From Ptiloglossa arizonensis (Eukaryota; Arthropoda; Insecta; Hymenoptera; Colletidae): a stretch of 64,000 nt of DNA. Under the pieces are notes generated by a model. It was not told the origin of the DNA. It made no database searches and worked only from the letters and a program-made list of their open reading frames with translations. The position numbers were made by a program, and so were the translations under genes. Below, one piece after another: positions 37,625 to 49,200 of the stretch. The DNA lies in NCBI RefSeq assembly GCF_051014685.1, contig NW_027478762.1, positions 372,001-436,000 of the forward strand, written 5' to 3'. The stretch's first letter is position 1. Each line of letters starts with the position of its first letter.

Positions 37625-38676
37625 AAGCGCTTGAGAAACTCAAAATTTTCGCAGTTCTGATGCTCGAAACGAATAACTAGAACGGCCTAGGGGAAAAGTA
37701 CGTATACCGTTGTAATCGGGCGAGTTTCTACTTTCAGATGCAACAGAAATTTTGCGTATTGGTCAATCCGTTCGCGAAATATGGCAGTTAGGACGTAAGA
37801 AACGCTTGAGGAACTCAAAATTTTCGCAGTTCTGATGCTCGACAAGCATAACTAGAACGGCCTAGGGGAAAAGTACGCATACCGTTGTAATCAGGCGAGT
37901 TTCTACTTTCAGATGCAACAGAAAGTTTGCGGATTGGTCAATCCGTTCGATAGATATGGCAGTTTGGAGGTAAGAAACGCTTCAGAAACTTAAAATTTTT
38001 GCAGTTCTGATGCTCGAAAAGAATAACTAGAACGGCCTAGGGGAAAAGTACACATACCGTTGTAATCGGGCGAGTTTCTACTTTCAGATGCAACAGAAAT
38101 TTTTCGGATTGGTCAATCCGTTCGCGAGATATGGCAGTTTGGAGGTTATGAAGCGCTTGAGAAACTCAAAATTTTCGCAGTTCTGATGCTCGAAACGAAT
38201 AACTAGAACGGCCTAGGGGAAAAGTACGTATACCGTTGTAATCGGGCGAGTTTCTACTTTCAGATGCAACAGAAATTTTGCGTATTGGTCAATCCGTTCG
38301 CGAAATATGGCAGTTAGGACGTAAGAAACGCTTGAGGAACTCAAAATTTTCGCAGTTCTGATGCTCGACAAGCATAACTAGAACGGCCTAGGGGAAAAGT
38401 ACGCATACCGTTGTAATCAGGCGAGTTTCTACTTTCAGATGCAACAGAAAGTTTGCGGATTGGTCAATCCGTTCGATAGATATGGCAGTTTGGAGGTAAG
38501 AAACGCTTCAGAAACTTAAAATTTTTGCAGTTCTGATGCTCGAAAAGAATAACTAGAACGGCCTAGGGGAAAAGTACACATACCGTTGTAATCGGGCGAG
38601 TTTCTACTTTCAGATGCAACAGAAATTTTTCGGATTGGTCAATCCGTTCGCGAGATATGGCAGTTTGGAGGTTATG
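37625..38676 (+). repeat. A block, 526-bp trimer HOR, two copies
   Basis: The rare word GGAGGTTATGAAGCGC occurs at 38,145 and 38,671 (at GTTATG), 526 bp apart. CGTATTGGTCAATCCGTTCGCGAAATATGG, CGCTTCAGAAACTTAAAA and TTTTTCGGATTGG repeat in the same register. This is the last HOR before the switch to family B, ending about 300 bp from it. Confidence 0.85.
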
Positions 38677-38970
38677 AAGCGCTTGAGAAACTCAAAATTT
38701 TCGCAGTTCTGATGCTCGAAACGAATAACTAGAACGGCCTAGGGGAAAGGTACGCATACCGGAGTAATCGGGCGAGTTTCTACTTTCAGATGCAACAGAA
38801 ATTTTGCGGATTGGTCAATCCGTTCGCGAGATATGGCAGTTTGGAGGTAAGAAACGCTAGAGAAACTCAAAATTTTCGCAGTTCTGATGCTCGAAACGAA
38901 TAACTAGAACGCCTAGGGGAAAAGTACACATACCGTTGTAATCGGGCGAGTTTCTATTTTCAGATGCAAC
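38677..38970 (+). repeat. Last satellite A monomers before the switch
   Basis: Fewer than two A units (CATACCGGAGTAATC and CTAGAGAAACTC subtypes), then a hybrid unit. That unit is A-like through GAACGCCTAGGGG and CACATACCGTTGTAATCGGGCGAG, then reads TTTCTATTTTCAGATGCAACAGG and continues as B. Confidence 0.85.
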
Positions 38971-38995
38971 AGGAATTTCTCGAGTTCGTCAATCC

Positions 38996-39012
38996 GTTCG
39001 CGAGATATGGGA
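38996..39012 (+). other. Second CENP-B-box-like motif in satellite B
   Basis: GTTCGCGAGATATGGGA has TTCG, A10 and GGG in register with NTTCGNNNNANNCGGGN; only position 13 differs (T for C). Most B monomers contain it. The A form ends TGGCAG and has two mismatches, but A units with GATACGGCAG (19,440, 21,013, 22,236) have one. It lies about 45 bp from the other motif in the circular register. Confidence 0.45.
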
Positions 39013-39027
39013 GTTTGAAGTTATGGA

Positions 39028-39043
39028 ATGGTTGAGAAACCAT
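39028..39043 (+). other. Satellite B hairpin (ATGGTT-GAGA-AACCAT)
   Basis: A perfect 6-bp stem around a GAGA loop, present in a large share of B monomers (first example shown). In RNA the loop would be of the GNRA type. Units with AATGCTTGAGAAACCAT carry one mismatch. The A counterpart (AACGCTTGAGAAACTC) has no stem, because it lacks the CA of AAACCATC and the TGG. Confidence 0.85.
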
Positions 39044-42000
39044 CAAAATTTTCGCAAGTCTGATACACGAAACCAGTAACTGGAATGGCCTAGGGCAAAA
39101 GTACACACACCATTGTAATCGGGCGAGTTTCTACTTTCAGATGCAACAGGAATATCTCGAGTTCGTCAATCCGTTCGCGAGATATGGGAGTTTGAAGTTA
39201 AGGAGTGGTTGAGAAACCATCAAAATTTTCGCAAGTCTGATACTCGAAGCCAATAACTACTATTGCCTAGGGGAAAAGTACGCACACCATTGTAATCGGG
39301 CGAGTTTCTACTTTCAGATGCAACAGGAATATCTCGAGTTCGCCAATACGTTCGCGAGATATGGGAGTTTGAACTTAAGGAATGGTTGAGAAACCAACAA
39401 AATTTTCGCTAGTCTGATACTCGAAACCAATAACTACTATTGTCTAGGGCAAAAATACACATACCGTTCTAATCGGGCGAGCTTCTGCTTTCATATGCAA
39501 CAGGAATTTCTCGAGTTCGTCAATCCGTTCGCGAGATATGGGAGTTTGAAGTTAAGGAATGGTTGAGAAACCATCAAAATGTTCGCAAGTCTGATACTCG
39601 AAACCAATAACAGGAATGGCCTAGGGGAAAAGTGCATACACCATTGTAATCGGGCGAGTTTCTACTTTCAGATGCAACAGGAATTTCTGGAGTTCGTCAA
39701 ACCGTTCGCGAGATGTAGGAGTTTGAAGTGAAGGAATGGTTGAGAAACCATCATAGTTTCGCAAGTCTGATACTCGAAACCAATAACTACAACGCCCTGC
39801 GGGAAAAATGCACATACCGTTGTAATCGGGAGTGTTTCTACTTTCAGATGAAACAGAAATTTTTAGGATTCGTCAATCCGTTCGCGAAATATCGGAGTTT
39901 GGAGTTCAGAATGGTTGAGAAACCATCACAATTTTCGCAAGTCTGATACTCGAAACCAATAACTGGAATGGCCTAGGGGAAAAGTACATACACCATTGTA
40001 ATCGGGCGAGTTTCTACTTTCAGATGCAACAGGAATTTCTGGAGTTCGTCAAACCGTTCGCGAGATATGGGAGATTGAAATTAAGGAATAGTTGAGAAAC
40101 CATCAACATTTTCCAAGTCTGATACTCGAAACAAATAACTACAATGGCCTAGCGGAAAAATACACATACCGTTGCAATCGGGAGAGTTTCTACTTTCAGA
40201 TGCAACAGAAATTTTTCGGATTCGTCAATCCGTTCGCGAGATATGGGAGTTTGAAGTTAAGGAATGGTTGAGAAACCATTAAAATTTTCTCAATTCTGAA
40301 GCTAGAAGCGAATAACAAGAATGGCCGAGGGGAGAAGTACACATACCGTTGTAATCGGGAGAGTTTCTACTTTCAGATGCAACAGGAATATCTCGAGTTC
40401 GTCAATCCGTTCGCGAGATATGGGAGTTTGAAGTTAAGGAATATTTGAGAAACCATCAAAATTTTCGCAAGTCTGATACACGAAACCAATAACTGGAATG
40501 GCCTAGTGGAAAAGTACACACAACATTGTAATCGGGCGGGTATCTAGTTTCAGATGCAACAGGAATTTCTCGATTTCCTCAGTCCGTTCGCCAGATATAG
40601 GAGTTTGAAGTGAAGGAATGGTTGAGAAACCATCAAAATTTTCGCAAGTCTGATACACGAATCCAATAACTGGAATGGCCTAGTGGAAAAGTACACACAA
40701 CATTGTAATCGGGCGAGTATCTAGTTTCAGATGCAACAGGAATATCTCGAGTTCGTCATTCCGTTCGCGAGATATGGGAGTTTGAAGTTAAGGAATGGTT
40801 GAGAAACCATCAAAATTTTCGCAAGTCTGATACTAGAAAGCAATAACTGGAATGGCCTCGGGGAAAAGTACACACACCATTGTAATCGGCCGAGTTTCTC
40901 CTTTCAGATGCGTCAGGAATTTCAAAAGTTCGTCAATCCGTTCGCGAAATATCGGAGTTTGGATTTAAGAGATGGTTGAGAAACCATCAAAATATTCGCA
41001 AGTCTGATACGCGAAACCTGTAACTGGAATGGCCTAGGGGAAATGTACACACACCATTGTAATCGGGCGAGTTTCTACTTTCAGATGCAACAGGAATTTC
41101 TCCAGTTCGTCAATCCGATCGCGAGATATGGGAGTTTGAAGTTAAGGAATGGTCGAGAAACCATGAAAATTTTCACTGGTCTGATACTCGAAACCAATAA
41201 CTGGAATGGCCTAGGGGAAAAGTACACACACCTTTGTAATCGGGCGAGTTTCTGCTTTTAGATGCAATAGGAAATTCTCGAGTTCGTCAAACCGTTCGCG
41301 AGATATGGTAGTTTGAAGATAAGGAATGGTTGAGAAACCATCAAAATTATCGCAAGTCTGATACTCGAAACCAATAACTACAATGGCCTAGGGGAAAAAT
41401 ACACATACCGTTGTAATCGGGCGAGTTTCTGCTGTCAGATGCAACAGGAACTTCTCGAGTTCGTCAATCCGTTCGCGAGATATGGGAGTTTGGAGTTAAG
41501 GAATGCTTGAGAAACCATCAAAATTATCGCAAGTCTGATTCTCGAAACCAATAACTACAAAGGCCTAGGGGAAAAATACACGTACCGTTGTAATCGGGCG
41601 AGTTTCTGCTTTCAGATGCAATAGGAAATTCTCGAGTTCGTCAATCCGTTCGCGAGATATGGGAGTTTGAAGTTAAGGAATGGTTGAGAAACCCTCACAA
41701 TTTTCGCAAGTCGGATACTCGAAACCAATAACTGGAATGGCCTCGGGGAAAAATACACACACCATTGTAATCGGGCGAGTTTCTACTTTCAGATGCAACA
41801 GGAATTTCTGGAGTTCGTCAATCCGTTCGCGAGATATGGGAGTATGAAGTGAAGGAATGGTTGAGAAACCATCAAAATTTCGCAAGTCTGATACTCGAAA
41901 CCAATAACTGGAATGGCCTCGGGGAAAAGTACACATACCATTTGAATCGGGCGAGTTTCAACTTTCAGATGCAACAGGAATTTCTGGAGTTCGTCAATCC

Positions 42001-44879
42001 GTTCGCGAGATATGGGAGTTCGAAGTTAAGGAATGGTTGAGAAACCATCAAAATTTTCGCAAGTCGGATACTCGAACCCTTTAACTGGAATGGCCTAGGG
42101 GAAAAGTACACACACCATTGTAATCGGGCGAGTTTCTACTTTCAGATGCAACAGGAATATCTCGAGTTCGTCATTCCGTTCGCGAGATATGGGAGTTTGA
42201 AGTTAAGGAATGGTAGAGAAACCATCAAAATTATCGCAAGTCTGATACTAGAAAGCAATAACTGGAATGGCTTCGGGGAAAAGTACACACACCATTGTAA
42301 TCGGTCGAGTTTCTCATTTCAGATGTGTCAGGAATTTCAAATGTTCGTCAATCCGTTCGCGAAATATCGGAGTTTGGATTTAAGAGATGGTTGAGAAACC
42401 ATCAAAATTTCCGCAAGTCTGATACTCGAAACCAATAACTACAATGGCCTAGGGGGGAAATACACCCACCATTGTAATTGTGCGAGTTTCTATTATACTT
42501 TCAGATGCAATAGGAATTTCTCGAGTTCGTCAATCCGTTCGCGAGATATGGGAGTTTGAAGTTATGGAATGCTTGAGAAACCACCAAAATTTTCACAAGT
42601 CTGATACTCGAAACCAATAACTGGAATGGCCTAGGGGAAAAGTACACACAACATTGTAATCGTGCGAGTTTCTACTTTCAGATGCAACAGGAATTTCTCG
42701 AGTTCGTCATTCCGTTCGCGAGATATGGGAGTTTGAAGTTAAGGAATGCTTGAGAAACCATCAAAATTTTCGCAAGTCTGATACTCGAAACCAATAACTA
42801 CAAAGGCGTACGGGACAAATGCACATACATTTGTAATCGGGCGAGTTTCCACTTTCAGATGCAACAGGAATTTCTCGAGTTCGTCATTCCGTTCGCGAGA
42901 TATGGGAGTTTGAAGTTAAGGAATGGTTGAGAAACCATCAAAATTTTCGCAATTCTGATGCTAGAAACCAATAACTACATAGGCCTAGGGGAAAAATACA
43001 CAAACCGTTGTAATCGGGCGAGTTTCTGCTTTCAGATGCAATAGGAAATTCTCGAGTTCGTCAATCCGTTCGCGAGATATGGGAGTTTGAAGTTAAGGAA
43101 TGGTTGAGAAACCCTCACAATTTTCGCAAGTCTGATACTCGAAACCAATATCTACTATGGCCTAGGGCAAAAATACACGTACCGTTGTAATCGGGCGAGT
43201 TTCTGCTTTCAGATGCAATAGGAAATTCTCGAGTTCGTCAATCCGTTCGCGAGATATGGGAGTTTGAAGTTAAGGAATGCTTGAGAAACCATCAAAATTT
43301 CCGCAAGTCTGATACTCGAAACCAATAACTACAATGGCCTATGGGAAAAATACACATACCGTTGTAATCGGGCGAGTTTCTGCTTTCCGATGCAACAGGA
43401 ATTTCTCGAGTTCGTCAATCCGTTCGCGAGATATGGGAGTTTGAAGTTATGGAATGCTTGAGAAACCATCAAAATTTTCGCAAGTCTGGTACTCGAATCC
43501 AATAACTACTATGGCCTAGGGCAAAAATGCACATACCGTAGAAATCGGGCGAGTTTTTGCTTTCAGATGCAACAGGAATTTCTCGAGTTCGTCAATCCGC
43601 TCGCGAGATATGGGATTTTGAAGTTAAGGAATGATTGAGAAACCTTTAAAATTTTCGCTGGTGTGATACTCGAAACCAATAACTGGAATGGCCTAGGTCA
43701 AAAATACACGTATCGTTGTAATCGGGCGTGTTTCTGCTTTCAGATGCAATAGGAAATTCTCGAGTTCGTCAATCCGTTCGCGAAATATGGGAGTTCGAAT
43801 TTAAGGAATGGTTGAGAAACCATCAAAATTTTCGCAAGTCTGATACTCGAAACCAACAACTGGAATGGCCTAGGGGAAAAGTACACACACCTTTGTAATC
43901 GGGCGAGTTTCTGCTTTTAGATGCAATAGGAAATTCTCGAATTCGTCAATCCGTTCGCGAGATATGGGAGTTTGAAGTTAAGGAATGGTTGAGAAACCAT
44001 CAAAATTTTCGCAAGTCTGATACTCGAAACCAATAACTACAAAGGCCTAGGGGAAAAATACACGTACCGTTGTAATCGGGCGAGTTTCTGCTTTCAGATG
44101 CAATAGGAAATTCTCGAGTTCGTCAATCCGTTCGCAAGATATGGGAGTTTGAAGTTAAGGAATGGTTGAGAAACCATCAAAATTTTCGCAATTCTGATGC
44201 TAGAAACCAATAACTACAATGGCCTATGGGAGAAATACACATACCGTTGTAATCGGGCGAGTTTCTGCTTTCCGATGCAACAGGAATTTCTCGAGTTCGT
44301 CAATCCGTTCGCGAGATGTGGGAGTTTGAAGTTATGGAATGCTTGAGAAACCATCAAAATTTTTGCAAGTCTGGTACTCGAAACCAATAACTACTATGGC
44401 CTAGGGCAAAAATGCACATACCGTAGAAATCGGGCGAGTTTCTGCTTTCAGATGCAACAGGAATTTCTCGAGTTCGTCAATCAGCTCGCGAGATATGGCA
44501 GTTTGAAGTTAAGGAATGATTGAGAAACCTTTAAAATTTTCGTTGGTCTGATACTCGAAACCAATAACTGGAATGGCCTAGGTCAAAAATACACGTATCG
44601 TTGTAATCGGGCGTGTATCTGCTTTCAGATGCAACAGGAATTTCTCGAGTTCGTCAATGCGTTCGCGAGATATGGGAGTTTGAAGTTAAGGAATGGTTGA
44701 GAACCATCACAATTTTCGCAAATCTGATACTCGAAACCAATAACTACGAAGGCATAGGGGAAAAATGCACATACCTTTGTAATCGGGCGAGTTTCCACTT
44801 TCAGATGCAACAGGAATTTCTCGAGTTCGTCAATCCGTTCGCGAGATATGGGAGCTTGAAGTTAAGGAATGGTTGAGAA

Positions 44880-45539
44880 ACCATCAAAATTTTCGCAAGC
44901 CTGATACTCGAAACCAATAACTACAAAGGCATAGGGGGAAAATGCACATACCGTTGTAATCGGGCGAGCTTCTGCTTTCAGATGCAACAGGAATTTCTCG
45001 AGTTCGTCAATCCGTTCGCGAGATATGGTAGTTTGAAGTTAAGGAATGTTTGAAACACCATCAAAATTTTCGCAAGTCTGATACTCGAAACCAATAACTA
45101 CAAAGGCATAGGGGGAAAATGCACATACCGTTGTAATCGGGCGAGCTTCTGCTTTCAGATGCAACAGGAATTTCTCGAGTTCGTCAATCCGTTCGCGAGA
45201 TATGGTAGTTTGAAGTTAAGGAATGTTTGAAACACCATCAAAATTTTCGCAAGTCTGATACTCGAAACCAATAACTACAATGGCCTAGGGGAAAAATACA
45301 CATACCGTTGTAATCGGGCGAGTTTCTGCTGTCAGATGCAACAGGAATTTCTCGAGTTCGTCAATCCATTCGCGAGATATGGGAGTTTGAAGTCAAGGAA
45401 TGCTTGAGAAAGCATCAAAATTATCGCAAGTCTGATACTCGAAAACAGTAACAACAAAGGCCTAGGGGAAAAATACACGTACCGTTGTAATCGGGCGAGT
45501 TTCTGCTTTCAGATGCAACAGGAATTTCTCGAGTTCGTC
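44880..45539 (+). repeat. B block, tandem near-identical monomers
   Basis: Two adjacent units, CATAGGGGGAAAATGCACAT at about 44,930 and 45,107, share GAGCTTCTGCTTTCAG, GATATGGTAGTTTG and GGAATGTTTGAAACACC and are identical or nearly so. This is a single-monomer duplication. They are followed by TTTCTGCTGTCAG units. Confidence 0.82.
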
Positions 45540-46247
45540 AATCCGTTCGCGAGATATGGGAGCTTGAAGTTAAGGAATGGTTGAGAAACCACCAAAATTT
45601 TCGCAAGTCTGATACTCGAAACCAATAACTACTATGGCCTAGGGCAAAAATGCACATACCGTTGAAATCGGGCGAGTTTCTGCTTTCAGATGCAACAGGA
45701 ATTTCTCGAGTTCGTCAATCCGTTCGCGAGATATGGGAGCTTGAAGTTAAGGAATGGTTGAGAAACCATCAAAATTTTCGCTGGTCTGATACTCGAATCC
45801 AATATCTACTATGGCCTAGGGCAAAAATACACGTACCGTTGTAATCGGGCGAGTTTCTGCTTTCAGATGCAATAGGAAATTTTCGAGTTCGTCAATCCGT
45901 TCGCGAGATATGGGAGCTTGAAGTTAAGGAATGGTTGAGAAACCACCAAAATTTTCGCAAGTCTGATACTCGAAACCAATAACTACTATGGCCTAGGGCA
46001 AAAATGCACATACCGTTGAAATCGGGCGAGTTTCTGCTTTCAGATGCAACAGGAATTTCTCGAGTTCGTCAATCCGTTCGCGAGATATGGGAGCTTGAAG
46101 TTAAGGAATGGTTGAGAAACCATCAAAATTTTCGCTGGTCTGATACTCGAATCCAATATCTACTATGGCCTAGGGCAAAAATACACGTACCGTTGTAATC
46201 GGGCGAGTTTCTGCTTTCAGATGCAATAGGAATTTCTCGAGTTCGTC
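45540..46247 (+). repeat. B block, 354-bp dimer, two copies
   Basis: 45,540-45,893 is repeated at 45,894-46,247. Shared words are GGGAGCTTGAAG, AACCACCAAAATTTTCGC, GGGCAAAAATGCACATACCGTTGAAATC, CGCTGGTCTGATACTCGAATCC and CCAATATCTACTATGG. The copies are almost identical, apart from AAATTTTCGAG against AAATTCTCGAG-type changes. Confidence 0.88.
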
Positions 46248-49200
46248 ATTCCGTTCGCGAGATATGGGAGTTTGAAGGTAAGGAATGGTTGAGAAACCAT
46301 CAAAATTTTCGCAAATCTGATACTCGAAACCAATAACTACGAAGGCATAGGGGAAAAATGCACATACCTTTGTAATCGGGCGAGTTTCTGCTTTCAGATG
46401 CAACAGGAATTTCTCGAGTTCGTCAATCCGTTCGCGAGATATGGGAGTTTGAAGTTGTGGAATGCTTGAGAAACCATCAAAATTTTCGCAAGTCTGATAC
46501 TCGCACCAATAACTACAAAGGCATAGGGGAAAAATGGACATTCCTTTGTAATCGGGCGAGTTTCCACTTTCAGATGCAACAGGAATTTCTCGTGTTCGTC
46601 ATTCCGTTCGCGAGATATGGGAGTTTGAAGTTAAGGAATGGTTGAGAAACCATCAAAATTTTCGCTGGTCTGATACTCGAAACCAATAACTGGAATGGCC
46701 AAGGGGAAAAGTACACACGCCATTGTAATCCGGCGAGTTTCCACTTTCAGATGCAACAGGAATTTCTCGAGTTCGTCATTCCGTTCGCGAGATATGGGAG
46801 TTTGAAGTTAAGGAACGGTTGAGAAACCATCAAAATTTTCGCAAGTCTGATACTCGCACCAATAACTACAAAGGCATAGGGGGAAAATGGACATACCTTT
46901 GTAATCGGGCGAGTTTCCACTTTCAGATGCAACAGGAATTTCTCGAGTTCGTCGTTCCGTTCGCGAGATATGGGAGGTGGAAGTTAAGGAACGGTTGAGA
47001 AACCATCAAAATTTTCGCAATTCTGATACTAGAAACCAATAACTACTATGGCCTTGGGCAAAAATGCACATACCGTTGAAATCGGGCGAGTTTCTGCTTT
47101 CAGATGCAACAGGAATTTCTCGAGGTCGTGAATCCGTTCGCGAGATATGGGAGTTTGAAATTATAGAATGCGTGAGAAACCATCAAAATTTTCACAAGTC
47201 TGGTACTCGAAACCAATAACTACTATGGCCTAGGGCAAAAATGCACATACCGTTGAAATCGGGCGAGTTTCTGCTTTCAGATGCAACAGGAATTTCTGGA
47301 GTTCGTCAATCCGCTCGCGAAATATGGGAGTTCGAATTTAAGGAATGGTTGAGAAACCATCAAAATTTTCGCAAGTCTGATACTCGAAACCAGCAACTGG
47401 AATGGCCTAGGGGGAAAGTACACACACCTTTGTAATCGGGCGAGTTTCTGCTGTCAGATGCAACTGGAATTTCTCGAGTTCGTCAATCCATTCGCGAGAT
47501 ATGGGAGTTTGAAGTTAAGGAATGCTTGAGAAACCATCAAAATTATCGCAAGTCTGATACTCGAAACCAATAACAACAAAGGTCTAGGGGAAAAATACAC
47601 GCACCGTTGTAATCGGGCGAGTTTCTGCTTTCAGATGCAATAGGAAATTCTCGAGTTCGTCAATCCGTTCGCAAGATATGGGAGTTTGAAGTAAGGAATG
47701 GTTGAGAAACCATCAAAATTTTCGCAATTCTGATGCTAGAAACCAATAACTACAATGGCCTATGGGAAAAATACACATACCGTTGTAATCGGGCGAGTTT
47801 CTGCTTTCCGATGCAACAGGAATTTCTCGAGTTCGTCAATCCGTTCGCGAGATATGGGAGTTTGAAGTTATGGAATGCTTGAGAAACCATCAAAATTTTC
47901 GCTGGTCTGATACACGAAACCAATAACTGGAATGGCCTAGGGGAAAAGTACACACACCATTGTAAACGGTCGAGTTTCTACTTTCATATACAACAGGAAT
48001 TTCTTGAGTTCGTCATTCCGTTCGCGAGATATGGGAGTTTGAAGTTAAAGAATGCTTGAGAAACCATCAAAATTTTCGCAAGTCTGATACACGAAACCAA
48101 TAACTACAAAGCCATAGGGGAAAAATGCACATACCTTTGTAATCGGGCGAGTTTCCACTTTCAGATGCAATAGGAATTTCTCAAGTTCGTCATTCCGTTC
48201 GCGAGATATGGGAGTTTGAAGTTAAGGAACGGTTGAGAAACCATCAAAATTTTCGCAAGTCTGATACTCGAAACCAATAACTACAGAGGCCTAGGGGAAA
48301 AATACACATAGCGTTGTAATCGGGCGGGTTTCTGCTTTCAGATGCAACAGGAATTTCTCGAGTTCGTCAATCCGTTCGCGAGATATGGGAGTTTGAAGTT
48401 AAGGAATGGTTGAGAAACCTTCAAAATTTTCGCTGGTCTGATACTCGAAACCAATAACTGGAATGGCCTAGGTCAAAAATACACGTACCATTGTAATCGG
48501 GCGTGTTTCTGCTTTCAGAAGCAATAGGAATTTCTCAAGTTCGTCATTCCGTTCGCGAGATATGGGAGTTTGAAGTTAAGGAACGGTTGAGAAACCATCA
48601 AAATTTTCGCAAGTCTGATACTCGAAACCAATAACTACAGAGGCCTAGGGGAAAAATACACATAGCGTTGTAATCGGGCGAGCTTCTGCTTTCTGATGCA
48701 ATAGGAAATTCTCGAGTTCGTCAATCCGTTCGCGAGATATGGGAGTTTGAAGTTAAGGAATGCTTGAGAAACCATCAAAATTATCGCAACTCTGATACTC
48801 GAAACCAATAACTACAAAGGCCTAGGTGAAAAATACACATACCGTTGTAATCGGGGGAGTTTCTGCTATCAGATGCAACAGGAATTTCTCGAGTTCGTCA
48901 ATCCGTACGCGAGATATGGGAGTTTGAAGTTATGGAATGCTTGAGAAACCATCAAAATTTTCGCAAGTCTGATACTCGAAACCAATAACTACTATGGCCT
49001 AGGGCAAAAATGCACATACCGTTGTAATCGGGCGTGTTTCTGCTTTCAGATGCAATAGGAAATTCTCGAGTTCGTCAATCCGTTCGCGAGATATGGTAGT
49101 TTGAAGTTAAGGAATGGTTGAGAAACCATCAAAATTTTCGCAAGTCTGATACTCGAAACCAATAACTACAATGGCCTAGGGGAAAAATACACACACCGTT

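Larger units (their letters stand above)
1..38970 (+). repeat. Satellite A array (175-bp monomer, about 222 copies)
   Basis: Uninterrupted head-to-tail tandem array. The anchor TGCGGATTGG recurs at 1, 176, 351, 526, 702 and 876, and so on to 38,805, giving a mean period just under 175 bp. Landmarks in order are a GGATTGGTCAATCC dyad, TTCGCGAGATATGGCAG, GGTAAGAAACGC, AAAATTTTCGCAG, AACTAGAACGGCCTAGG, ACCGTTGTAATCGGGCGAG and CTACTTTCAGATGCAAC. Monomers differ by substitutions and 1-2 bp indels, and these variants are shared between distant copies, so the array is organised into higher-order repeats. No inversion, insertion or unique sequence was seen. About 44% GC. A centromeric or heterochromatic role is inferred from the structure. 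Confidence 0.97.
38981..39157 (+). repeat. Representative satellite B monomer
   Basis: First complete 177-bp unit of family B, from one CGAGTTCGTC anchor to the next. It contains GTTCGCGAGATATGGGA, the ATGGTT-GAGA-AACCAT hairpin and a GGCCTAGGG block. Unlike 175, 177 is a multiple of three, so reading frames carry over from unit to unit. A TGA inside the hairpin (GGTTGAGAAACC) closes one forward frame in most units. Confidence 0.9.
38971..44879 (+). repeat. B block, diverse monomers next to the switch
   Basis: About 33 B units that look more varied than those further right. They carry AGGAATATCTCGAG, GAATTTCTGGAG, ACAGAAATTTTTCGG or GAATTTCAAAAG where later units nearly always read CTCGAG. 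A few keep A-like words such as CAATTCTGA(A/T)GCTAG or CAGAAATTTTT. The GTCAGGAATTTCAA unit occurs at 40,912 and 42,327, 1,415 bp (eight units) apart. A 5-bp insertion sits in TTTCTATTATACTTTCAG near 42,491. Confidence 0.82.

Noticed and set aside
38900..39050. Transposon insertion at the A/B switch
   Set aside because: Register and homology run through the border, with no target-site duplication, terminal repeat or extra sequence.
46170..46541. Open frame of 123 codons on the minus strand, the longest in the window
   Set aside because: It is two satellite B units read in one frame. Its peptide words recur in every B monomer, 177 is divisible by three so frames carry over, and most copies are closed by stops. 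There is no start context, domain or codon signature.
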